The notes under the pieces are model-generated. The model was not told the DNA's origin and did not search any database. It saw only the letters and a program-made list of their open reading frames with translations. A stretch of 64,000 nt of DNA from contig CAJQUW010002095.1 in assembly GCA_907163375.1 (NCBI GenBank), positions 1,116,001 to 1,180,000 on the forward strand, read 5' to 3'. The DNA is from Prostheceraeus crozeri. Its lineage: Eukaryota > Platyhelminthes > Polycladida > Euryleptidae. The translations under genes were made by a program, and so were the position numbers. This document shows, one piece after another, positions 48,380 through 58,794 of this stretch; position 1 is the stretch's first letter, and the number at the start of each line of letters is the position of its first letter.

Positions 48380-49514
48380 CTCGTTGTTTAGAACAGCGCG
48401 TTCAGCCATAATGATGGAGGAAAGACGAGGCTTCGGATGGGGTGGTCTCACGGGATTCAGTTGTAGGGCACCCCGGATAGTACTTTTCAATTCGTCGATG
48501 TCCATCTGGAGCTTGTTGTCGTGGATGTCGTCAACTTCAAGTAGCCCTTCGTAATCCTTCATCACCACCCACTCTCCTTCTCCCGCCACCCGCACGCTTG
48601 AACTCAGAGACGTAAAACGTTTGGAAATTGTGCAAGCACCAGGACCAGTAAATCAACTTCAACCTCCTTCCTGTGCTGACCTGCTTTCATCACATTATTC
48701 ATGGACTCGCTGCTGTTAATAGTGATACCATTGTCACACCTTGGGAAGCCCATTCTTGCCAAGGCGAAAGTCGCGGCGCGGTCCCGGATTGGCTCCGCCA
48801 AGTTGGAGGTGAAATATCTTTGAAAGTCGGCGCTCCATCTCCCGGACATCTCCTGAAGAAGCTGGTTAAATGAATCCTCGTCCACTGTTGTTAGGAGCTC
48901 CTTCAACTGGTCCCGGTAGAACCGGAGTTCCTGAGACGGCACCTTTCCAGACAGATACCTCCTAAGACACGACTGGAGGTGATTCCAGCAATGAGCTAGT
49001 TTAATGGTAGGAAAGGCACCCATGGTGGCGTTGTTCAGAGCGGCCTCTTGGTCTTGTACTATCCGCTGATTTCGCATCCATGTGCACTCAGGGCGATGAC
49101 GCAAAAAGTTCCAAAAGTAAGAATGTGTCGCCTCCAATTTCGGTAATGAAGGAAAAAAGCAAGGGGAAAGACCGGAGCACCTCTTACTGCAGTCAGGCGA
49201 CAAAGTAGCGGTGATACGTATATGTCGGACAACTTGGAACGTAGTATCGTATGACAATATCTGCTCTCCTGCCGTCTCTGTCACTCGGCGACCTATTAAC
49301 ATAGCCGCTTCGTCAAATAAAATGACCATGTAGTCCGACGCACCGTTGACAAAATTTATCGCTTGCACAAAATGCGGCAGGGCACCTGCGATGCTTATGA
49401 TACTATCAAGTACGTCACCGTCAATTTTTGCGAGAGTCTTCGCCATGGCTTTGCTATTTTTCACCTGCCGGACATTGCGAGGTGGCTTCCTGAAAGATTT
49501 GACAGCGGATGTAC
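48380..49514 (-). pseudogene. MULE transposase, DDE exon with frameshift(s)
   Basis: The minus-strand exon begins after an ATTTGCCGTTTAG-like acceptor at 49514 and ends at a GTTAGT donor. A 286-codon frame (48604-49464), extended upstream by SAVKSFRKPPRNVRQVKNSK, holds the MULE catalytic core. In the 286-residue numbering these are SYDTTF (D about 73), RIVQDQEAALNNA (D about 138), the AHCWNH motif (C..H about 159-162) and NSSESMNNVM (E about 253). This order (D, D, CxxH, E) is diagnostic for Mutator-like transposases. The frame breaks near 48560-48630; an adjacent frame resumes with VAGEGEWVVMKDYEGLLEVD and runs to the donor, so one or two small indels are present. The N-terminal DNA-binding exon was not found. 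The product is a nuclear transposase; host domestication is not suggested by the context. Confidence 0.85.
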
Positions 49515-49955
49515 CTAAACGGCAAATTAGTAATGATAAACAGTAAAAAGAGTCGCAAATGCACGCGAATTTATTCTTAAGCAGTACAAATTGATTACGT
49601 TAATTTCCGGAAGCTTTCAGAACATGACAATTACGTAGTACTACATGCAACAGATAAAATACATGCACAGCAGTCTCCCTGCAGGCCGACCCCTCAAAGG
49701 CGTCCATTCCGCTGCAATGACCGGTTTGTTCGTGATATAACGGCTTCTACATAAAAAATGACCCTTCAACTTTCACGCTAGAACAAAGAGCGATCTGGTT
49801 TTGGTTCATTGATTGGATCATTCCACGTCACGTAGATGACCAACATTTTCCATATTTGTTGATGTTTTAGCATTAAGACGAACACCAATAGGACATTTCT
49901 GTAAAAAATTTCAGACTGCAACAACAGCTAGTGATAAACATTGTTAATCACCTTG

Positions 49956-50126
49956 CTACCTTGTGCCGATGTGTCGACTTCGACCCCTGGCGATACCCAT
50001 AGCGTTCATTCTCCATTTTCTTCTATCCTCAGCCAGTCTCGTCAGCTGCAAAACAGTCAGTCCGGAGGCTTTTTGGATTTCGTCCATCCACGTTTGATGA
50101 GGACGTCCTCTCCGCCGTCATCGTAA
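49956..50126 (-). mobile_element. LINE 3' coding fragment
   Basis: The minus strand reads RRRGRPHQTWMDEIQKASGL then TVLQLTRLAEDRRKWR, ending at a stop at 49956-49958. GRP..TW...I....GL....L..LA.DR..WR is the usual C-terminal signature of several non-LTR retrotransposon ORF2 proteins. Only this tail was found here. It lies inside the giant MULE, upstream of its DDE exon, and probably inserted later. Confidence 0.7.
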
Positions 50127-52094
50127 GCATAATCTCTTAAGCATCGTAAATAGCAATAATTGAGGAGATAGAATAGAAAAATGTCCTCAGACATGAGGTT
50201 TGAGGACATCTTTCCATTATTTGTCGAGACGAACGGGCACTCAGCAATCTTCATCATCGAGGAGATTTTTGCGCTTAAGTTCGGTAGAATTTCAAATTTA
50301 AAAAATCTGCCAAAATTGGTTATTTGACATCTTGAATTGGTTTTTACAACGTGGGGATGAATGAGTTGGAGCAAATGAACATTACGATAAGAAAGCTTAG
50401 AATCTAAATATGTTGTAACGTGAATTTGATGTGATTTGGAACATTGGTTTGGAAATAATAAAAGGGGTAGGCCATTCAGTCCGACGCGCTTCAGAGTCCG
50501 GAATGAATATGGTTAAGATAAATCAATGTCCGCGGTCTTAAAATCAATGTACCGTACAGTGGGAGCCATACATGCCTACATTCGGATTGTCCGAGTGTAG
50601 GCCTAATTTGGTTGGTTTCAATTCTTCCTAAATTTCTAAATTTGTGGTTGGTTCTTTCGCGTTTGACGATACAGAATGTCTCTCAAGAATGTACATGTAG
50701 GTATGTTCCATCAACGAAATGCTTCTATCAAATTAAAGTATCTTTTAATGGCTTCGTGCAATTGCGGAGACTATTAGTACATCTATGGGACGAAGCGACG
50801 ATTGGGAGACCGATTCGAAAGATATGTGAATAAATAATACGTCGATGGTCTGATGTTGAGCACATCATCGATCACGAATACCTTCTTCTTGCTAAGTTCA
50901 TATCCACAAGTAGAATCAAGACAGGCATTCAATGCATATTGTCAAGAGTGTATAAAAACCACAGAAGAGAAAAAAAGGTTCGGATGCTCTGTTCATCAAT
51001 CAAGTTATGTGCATGCATGTACTAGAAAGCGTTTTTAAAAGACTTGTCAAATATTTCGCTTTTTTGATTATTTGATCTTCCTATTTTTTGTTTTTTCTAA
51101 AAATGTCTCGCTCAACCGCTTGCTTACGGCAAAAAATCATCGCTTGCTCTCTCAATTTTTGCTCACGGAATATTTTTTTCGCTCGCTCATCCGCTCATCA
51201 AAAACTTGAAAAAATGCCGCTCGCTCAAAAGCACTGTTCAACACACACTAAAGCCTCTCATGATCTACGCAGTCGAAAGTCCTCCTGTAGTCGATGAAAC
51301 AGCAAAAAACCATGTTGCATAGAATGAGCTTTTGCTAACATCAATCACAAGTTACATATATGGTTTCTAGTACCTCTTCCTCTCTAAAATCCGGCTTTTT
51401 CTTCTCGACGTCGTGGGAGTAAGAAATACTCGAGTCTCCTTAGAAGCACTTTAAGTAAGACCTTACTAGCATAGTAGGGACTACCGGGTTTCGATGACAT
51501 CTTCATTGATGATGGGTAATCGTTTAAGAGGAACTAAAGTCCTGAGAACAGGCGAACAAGGCTTATCTTGTACACTGGTATCGCGTACTTTGTCATGAAG
51601 CTGAGGAAGAGTAAAATGTGCTCATTATGGTTGGAAAGATCAAGTATCTGATGGTCAATTATACATGACAAGTACGATTACCACAGTCATTTTCAAGTGA
51701 AAAGAAGATATTCCTTTTTACTTGCGAATGGCTGTGGAATATAGCCGAAATGAATTGCTGCTATTTTATCCATACAAGACCATCAAATACTTCCTTTTTC
51801 CAACTTAAGTGAAGAAATCAAACAATTAAAGGATATTTCATGAAGTAGGAGAAAGCTAAATGGACATCACTCCAGGACCATCATTTATGTGAAAGCACCT
51901 TACATTAGGACTAATGGAAATGTTCGGCTTCCATCAGCCATGTCAATGAAATGGAGAAAGAGCTAACTCATTACTGCACCACATAAAGTCCATTTTTGTG
52001 TAAATGATCCTATTTTACTACTAAGCAACCAAGTTATGGGGACAATTATTGTGGGACAATTGTGGGATTATTGTGGGGACAATATATGGGGACA
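50127..52094. other. Interior of giant element, no gene seen
   Basis: A 105-codon minus frame (50057-50374) overlaps the LINE tail in another frame and has no family features. 51100-51240 is rich in CGCTCGCTCA-type words. Confidence 0.4.
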
Positions 52095-52480
52095 AAATAT
52101 TAACAAGTGACATTTCTTTGAAGTTTTGAACAAAGGAGTCGATTGAATATCTGCAGGGAACCTATTGATGGAGTACCCAGGGAATATGCCCAAATCAGAC
52201 TACATTGGCAGAAGGCGATAGGGCATTCTCAAAAATCTATCAGATTTCTAAGGAAGAGCTGGAAAGTGATTTCACTTACCTTTCTTTGCTGAATTGGAAA
52301 ATTCAGCATTTAACTTGATTATTTTATATTTCAAATAAATGTCTTCAATGTTTCCGTTTTCATTGCTGTGACAAACTGAAAATAAGTTACAAGTATATGT
52401 ATCTAATTGGTATGCAATATATGAGATGAAATTCGTAGACGAACGCGTTATACATGCACAATATTCATACGAGGCGTACA
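52095..52480 (-). repeat. Dispersed repeat, copy 2, with exon-like segment
   Basis: Shares several blocks with 6635-6840. On the minus strand 52375-52280 is a 96-base segment bounded by a good acceptor (ACTTATTTTCAG) and a perfect donor (AAAG|GTAAGT). It is open as VCHSNENGNIEDIYLKYKII then KLNAEFSNSAKK. It could be an upstream exon of the transposase gene or a fossil exon of another repeated gene. The peptide matches no domain I know. Confidence 0.4.
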
Positions 52481-52654
52481 ATAAAAGTTATGGCATGATT
52501 TGGTTAATAACTTTAATTAGTGATCAATATTATTAGTTAAGCATCAGATGCAAGCAAGGCCCTATGGGAATGCAATCATGTTGTCAATAGTAAGTTTCTT
52601 TAGGAATGATTCTTATGGCGGATTCCATTCAAAACACCTACCGAAACGATAAAC

Positions 52655-52765
52655 TTCTTGTTCGCCCGGTCCCAGATAAAAAAATCTATCCGGGTCAGGC
52701 CCGGGTCCCGTATTATGGAACCGATGCGGGCCCGGCTCGGAAAAAAAAGCAACCTGGTTACGTGT
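52655..52765 (-). repeat. GC-rich transposon-end-like repeat, copy 2
   Basis: CCGGTCCCAGATAAAAAAAT, TCCGGGTCAGGCCCGGGTCC and GCGGGCCCGGCTCGG match the design of 8808-8880 (GGCCCAGATAAAAATTCATC and following GGGCC blocks). Probably the end of the same type of element. Confidence 0.4.
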
Positions 52766-53398
52766 CTGGGTAAGAAGCGGACTGAGCCACTGGGGGCAAG
52801 GGGACAGTGAAAGACAATTACCTTACATTTTTCATGTATTCATGGGTGTAATTATCTCTTTTGCAAGGTTAACAAATGTTATTCGAATCCATGCAAACAG
52901 ATGATCGACACCATAAAATTATAAAAGGATGTGATGTTACGAGACGAGGTTGGTACATAACTAAACTATTGACATGAACGAAGGTTTAAATATAGGAACA
53001 TTTCCCGTAACACTTTTAGAGAAAACGACGGAATGTAGTTATAACAAATGATGTAAAAAGTGTAGACAACGTAAGCATTAGAGTATTACAAAACTTACAA
53101 CTTAGGACACGTAGTACACAACATAAAAAGCATTGATACCAAGACAAGTAAGGCACAATGATCAGGATTGTTGTAAGACAATCTCATGCTAATTAAGGGA
53201 TCACATCAAAAAAGGTGGAGCATCACTACCAATAGTACAACACCTTACCATACCGTTCTAGGGTGAATGAAAGGCGCTCTCCTGCAGCCGATGAATAGCA
53301 GTTTTGATCTGTTGATTAAATGTGGAGAGGTTTGTCATCATTGATGAATCATTTCTCATACTTCCCATTTTCACTAATGAGTGATGGACAAACTTGCA

Positions 53399-53527
53399 TA
53401 TGTCATGATTGGAAGGTCCCTCTGCTGATGTTAGCAAAACTTCTATATTGGTTAGCGCGGAGCGCCAACAAATATAGAGTCTTTTACTTAAACATCAGGT
53501 TGTAGGGGACGTTCCAATCTATGACAT
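53399..53527. repeat. Imperfect hairpin, ~130 bp
   Basis: TATGTCATGATTGGAAGGTC followed by CCTCTGCTGATGTT pairs with the complement of AACATCAGGTTGTAGGGGAC followed by GTTCCAATCTATGACATA. The centre GCGCGGAGCGCC is also palindromic. Mispaired sites are scattered along the stem. It could be a miniature transposon or a hairpin RNA precursor. Confidence 0.85.
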
Positions 53528-54424
53528 ATACTTCCGATTACTGTACTTAATGCGGAACAACCAACCTTTATCAGACATCATACTTAAAAAAATAATGGGT
53601 AGGACAGTTGATAATAAATGGATCATTTTTCATGAGCAGTCTCTAACATGGTTTAATAATATTTAACAGAAGTTTTTACAAACTGTTGAAAACATAATTT
53701 TAAATCTTTCTACTAGTATGATCTTCCAAGTGGTGTAACCGCAATCCAATATAACAAAATTTACTGAAGCTGTATTCAATAATTCCTGCTCTCAGTTCCT
53801 GAAAAACTATCAAACTGTTCATTATAAGTATAAAAAGGAGAATTGAATTTTGAGGGCAGAAACAAAATATAAACGAAAGAAGACTCATTAAAAATCAAAC
53901 AAAATATTATTACCCAAGCGACTCTTGTAGATTCTTTTCACCAATTTCGACAACGTATTTATCTCACATTCTTAGGATTCTTCGATTGCCATCCGGTTTA
54001 AGCAGCAATCGTTGTTTTATTGTTTGAATATATCATCAATCCTGTTGCGAAGTGGTCCATGTTTTCACTGCAGGAATATAAGAAAAATATAAAATTCAGA
54101 TATAAATATTAATTCATTGATGATTCATTCCGAAAGGCACGTGCATTGACCCATTTAAATGCGCGGTACGGCATGCATATGTCACGCCAAACTCTTTATG
54201 ACACTATTCATACAAAAATATCAAGCGGAACGAGAATTGCACATGAAAAAAGGAGAATATGTTTCGGCATTTATAATCCAAGACCACACTGAACTGAGGT
54301 CTCAAAAAGGGGACAAAATGATTTCCAATCTTATATTTCCCCCAGGTTAATCAAAATGTATTTGAAACAGCCAATAACATGTCCCGCAAATCAGGAAAAA
54401 CTAGCTTTTAAGGAGGCCTAGAAT
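53528..54424. other. Spacer before right array
   Basis: AT-rich; only short frames without recognised motifs. Confidence 0.45.
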
Positions 54425-57400
54425 TGTAGGAGAAACTCCTGTAATTTCAACAAGTACCTTCTCACAAAAACCACATTGTTCCGGTTGGTGTTCCTATTTG
54501 ATCGGCAGGGGTTTCTTTGCATTTCTGGGTAGTATTTGATGTGAACAACATCATGAAGAGGAGAAATGTCCGCCGATCAAAAGGATTCATTGAGGAAATT
54601 GACATTGGAATAGGCCAACTTGACAAGAAAATCGTTGAAATTTCACTATGTCCTCTCACAAAAACCACTTGTTCGGTTGGTGTTCCGATTTGATCGGCAG
54701 AGGTTTCTTTGCATTTCTGGGTAGTATTTGATGTGAACAACATCATGAAGAGGAGAAATGTCCGCCGATCAAAAGGATTCATTGAGGAAATTGACATTGG
54801 AATAGGCCAACTTGACAAGAAAATCGTTGAAATTTCACTATGTCCTCTCACAAAAACCACTTGTTCGGTTGGTGTTCCGATTTGATCGGCAGAGGTTTCT
54901 TTGCATTTCTGGGTAGTATTTGATGTGAACAACCATCTGGAGAGAAGAAATGTCCGCCGATCAAAAGGATTCATTGAGGAAATTGACATTGTGAGTAGGC
55001 CTAGTGTAGGAGAAACTCCTTGTAATTTCAACAAGTCCTCTCACAAAAACGACTTGTTCGGTTGGTGTTCCGATTTGATCGGCAGGGGTTTCTTTGCATT
55101 TCTGAGGTAGTATTTGATGTGAACAAAAACCATCTGGAGAGAAGGAACATGTCCGCCGATCAAAAGGATTCGATTGAGGAAATTGACCCATTGGAGTGTA
55201 GGCCTAGTGTGGAGGAGAATACTCCTGTTAATTTCACCAAGTCCTCTCACAAAAACCACTTGTTCGGTTGGTGTTTTTTCCTATTTGATCGGCAGGGGTT
55301 TTCTTTGCATTTCTGGATGGGTAGTATTTGATGTGAACAACCATCTGGAGAGGAAGAAATATGTCCGCCTATCAAAAGGTTTAATTGAGGAAATTGAAAT
55401 TGGAATAGGCCTTGTGTTGGATAAACTCCTGAAACTTCACCATGTCCTCTCACAAAAACGACTTGTTCGGTTGGTGTTCCGATTTGATCGGCAGGGGTTT
55501 CTTTGCATTTCTGGGTAGTATTTGATGTGAACAACCAGGTGCTGAGAGAATGAAAGGTCCGCCGATCAAAAGGATTCATTGAGGAAATTGACATTGGAAT
55601 AGGCCAACTTGACAAGAAAATCGTTGAAATTTCACTATGTCCTCTCACAAAAACGACTTGTTCGGTTGGTGTTCCTATTTGATCGGCAGAGGTTTCTTTG
55701 CATTTCTGGGTAGTATTTGATGTGAACAACCAGGTGGAGAGAAGAAATGTCCGCCGATCAAAAAGGATTCATTGAGGAAATTGAACATTGGTTGTAGGCC
55801 TAAATTGTACAAGATATTTCGTTGTTGAATTTCACTATGTCCTCTCACAAAAACGACTTGTTCGGTTGGTGTTCCGATTTGATCGGCAGGGGTTTCTATG
55901 CATTTCTGGGTAGTATTTGATGTGAACAACATCATGAAGAGGAGAAATGTCCGCCGATCAAAAGGATTCATTGAGGAAATTGACATTGGAATAGAAGAAA
56001 ATCGTTGAAATTTCAACATGTCCTCTCACAAAAACCACTTGTTCGGTTGGTGTTCCTATTTGATCGGCAGGGGTTTCTTTGCATTTCTGGGTAGTATTTG
56101 ATGTGAACAACCAGGTGGAGAGAAGAAATGTCCGCCAATCAAAAGGATTCATTGAGGAAATTGACATTGGTAGTAGGCTAGTGTAGGAGAAAACTCTCAC
56201 TGTAATTTCAACAAATAATCTCACAAAAACGACTTGTTCGGTTGTGTTCCGTTTTGATCGGCAGAGGTTTCTTTGCATTTCTGGGTAGTATTTGATGTGA
56301 ACAACCATCTGGAGAGAAGAAATGTCCGCCGATCAAAAGGATTCATTGAGGAAATTGACATTGGAATAGAAGAAAATCGTTGAAATTTCAACATGTCCTC
56401 TCACAAAAACCACTTGTTCGGTTGGTGTTCCTATTTGATCGGCAGGGGTTTCTTTGCATTTCTGGGTAGTATTTGATGTGAACAACCAGGTGGAGAGAAG
56501 AAATGTCCGCCGATCAAAAGGATTCATTGAGGAAATTGACATGGAATAGGCCTCTTGACAAGGAGAAATCGTTGAAATTTCAATATATGTCCTCTAACAC
56601 AAAAATCGACTTGATTCGGTTGGATGTTCCGATTTGATCGGCAGGGGTTTCTTATTGCATTTCTGGGTAGTATTTGATGTGAACAACATCATGAAGAGGA
56701 GAAATGTCCGCCGATCAAAAGGATTCATTGAGGTTGACCATTGAATCGGCCAATAGACAAGAAAATCCGTTGAAATTTCAGACTATGTCCTCTCACAAAA
56801 AACACACTTGTTCGTGTTTGGGTTTGTTCCTATTTGTATTCGGACTAAGGGGGTTTCTTTGCATTTCTGGGTAGTATTTGATGTGAACAACATCATGAAG
56901 AGAAGATATGTCCGCCGATCAAAAAGGGTATTCATTGAGGAAATTGACATTGGAGTAGGACTAGTGGTAGGAGAAACTCCTGTAATTTCACCAAGTCCTC
57001 TCACAAAAACGACTTGTTCGGTTGGTGTTCCGATTTGATCGGCAGAGGTTTCTTTGCTTTCTTCTGGGTAGTTATTTGATGTGAAACAAACATCATGAAG
57101 AGAAGATAATGTCCGCCGATCAAAAGGATTCATTGAGGAAATTGACATGGAGTAGGACTAGTGTAGGAGAAACTCCTTGTAATTTCACCAAGTCCTCTCA
57201 CAAAAAACGACTTGTTCGTGTTGGTGTTTTCCGATTTGATCGGCAGAGGTTTCTATCTTTTGCATTTCTGGGTAGTATTTGATGTGAACAACATCATGAA
57301 GAGAAGAAATGTCCGCCGATCAAAAGGATTCATTGAGGAAATTGACATTGGAGTAGGCCTAGTGTAGGAGAAACTCCTGTAATTTCAACAAGTCTTCTGA

Positions 57401-58330
57401 CAAAAACGACTTGTTCGGTTGGTGTTTGACCTCGATTTGACGGCAGAGGTTTCTTGCATTGCATTTCTGGGTAGTATTTGATGTGAACAACCAGCTGGAG
57501 AGGAGAAATGTCCGCCGATCAAAAGGATTCATTGAGGAAATTGACATTGGAGTAGGCTAGTGTAGGAGAAACTCCTGTAATTTCAACAAGTCTTCTGACA
57601 AAAACGACTTGTTTCGGTTGGTGTTTTCCGATTTGATCGGCAGGTGTTTTCTTTGCATTTCTGGGTAGTATTTGATGTGAACAACCAGGGTTGGGAGAGA
57701 AGAAATGTCCGCCGATCAAAAGGATTCATTGAGGAAATTGACATTGGAGTAGGCCTAGTGTAGGAGAAACTCCTGTAATTTCAACAAGTCTTCTGACAAA
57801 AACGACTTGTTCGGTTGGTGTTCCTATTTGATCGGCAGTGGTTTTTATCGTTATCTGGGTAGTATTTGATGTGAACAACATCATGAAGAGGAGAAATGTC
57901 CGCCGATCAAAAGGATTCATTGAGGAAATTGACATTGGAGTAGGCCTAGTGTAGGAGAAACTCCTGAAATTCACCAAGTGCTCTCACAAAAACGACTTGT
58001 TCGGTTGGTGTTCCGATTTGATCGGCAGGGGTTTCTTTGCATTTCTGGGTAGTATTTGTTGTGAACAACCACCTGGATTAAGAGAAGAAAATGTCGCGCT
58101 GATCAAAAGGATTTCCCATTGAGGAAATTGACATTGGAATAGGCTCATACTTGACAAAGAATAATCGTTGAAATTTCACTATGTCCTCTCACAAAAAACG
58201 ACATTGTTCGGTTTGGTGTTCTCTATTTGAATCGGCAGGGGTTTCTTTGCATTTCTGCGGTAGTATTTGATGTGAACAACAGGTGGAGAAGAGAAGAAAT
58301 GTCCGGCGAGTTTCAAAAGGTTACTTCATT
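54425..58330 (-). repeat. Right array of ~191-bp unit (about 20 copies), inverted
   Basis: The same unit as 43958-46139, here in reverse orientation: AAAAACGACTTGTTCGGTTG, CCGATTTGATCGGCAGGGGT, GCATTTCTGGGTAGTATTTG, AATGTCCGCCGATCAAAAGG. Both subtypes are present and interleaved. Because the unit is near 192 bp it stays open in one frame across some neighbouring copies, giving repeated peptides such as SSMNPFDRRTFLL up to 190 residues. These have no independent coding support. Many copies are clean, others carry small insertions. Confidence 0.95.
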
Positions 58331-58739
58331 GAGAAAAATTTAGTTTAAATTGTATGAAATTAGGTCGAGGAGCATCTACAAAAGAAAATGAAAAAAAATG
58401 GACTATTGATTTACTATTAAGAGAAAGTGTTTTACGCAAATTTTCTTGCTCAGTTTCTGTGTGCCATTTATTTGCAATCTAATAATCATAGGGAAACAAT
58501 GTGTCTACATGCAACGAGAAGAAAAGTGAAATATCACATTTTTCGGTTTGAGCGGTATTAAGTTGATTTAGTTATTGATTTTGACGTTTTTGATGGTTTT
58601 TCTGTGATTTTTACTGTGTTTATTACTGTACTACCGGCAATGGTAGGCGACAATTAGTTGCTCTGAAGCCATTTTTTTTTTTCCGGCACAAAAAAAAAAG
58701 CAAAAAAAAGCGGGCTGGATTTTTTTCTGATCGGTATGA
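58331..58739. other. Right subterminal region of the giant element
   Basis: Unique sequence with homopolymer runs near 58670-58710 (T and A tracts) and TGATCGGTATGATTTCGGCT at the inner edge of the terminal repeat. Confidence 0.5.
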
Positions 58740-58783
58740 TTTCGGCTTTGATCGGTCGGTGATCGAGGTTTTATACCGATCCC
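58740..58783 (-). repeat. Right terminal inverted repeat of giant MULE
   Basis: On the minus strand it starts GGGATCGGTATAAAACCTCG and continues ATCACCGACCGATCAAAGCC. It is the inverted partner of 43371-43412. Confidence 0.75.
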
Positions 58784-58794
58784 ATACTTTCAGG
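58784..58794. repeat. Target-site duplication, right copy
   Basis: ATACTTTCAGG, identical to 43360-43370 and directly outside the right terminal repeat. Confidence 0.75.

Larger units (their letters stand above)
43371..58783 (-). mobile_element. Giant Mutator-like (MULE) element of foldback type, about 15.4 kb
   Basis: Evidence for one unit: an 11-bp perfect direct repeat at both borders; terminal inverted repeats that align over about 40 bases; two arrays of the same ~191-bp unit in opposite orientation just inside the ends; and between them a MULE DDE transposase with a SWIM exon on the minus strand. Left to right: terminal repeat (43371-43412), unique subterminal part (to 43957), left array (to 46139), transposase exons (46426-49514), about 5 kb including a LINE fragment and other repeats, right array (54425-58330), subterminal part, terminal repeat. 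Known foldback elements such as Drosophila FB-NOF pair inverted arrays with a MULE-like gene; this would be an analogue. The transposase has one or two frameshifts, so this copy may be inactive. Confidence 0.75.

Noticed and set aside
54462-57977. Repeated-peptide open frames up to 190 codons in the right array, and similar ones in the left array
   Set aside because: They arise because the unit is close to 192 bp (a multiple of three) and lacks stops in one frame. Frames break at most copies, and nothing suggests translation.
43958-58330. CRISPR-like repeat arrays
   Set aside because: Units of ~191 bp are contiguous without unique spacers and sit in animal DNA with introns; these are tandem repeats.
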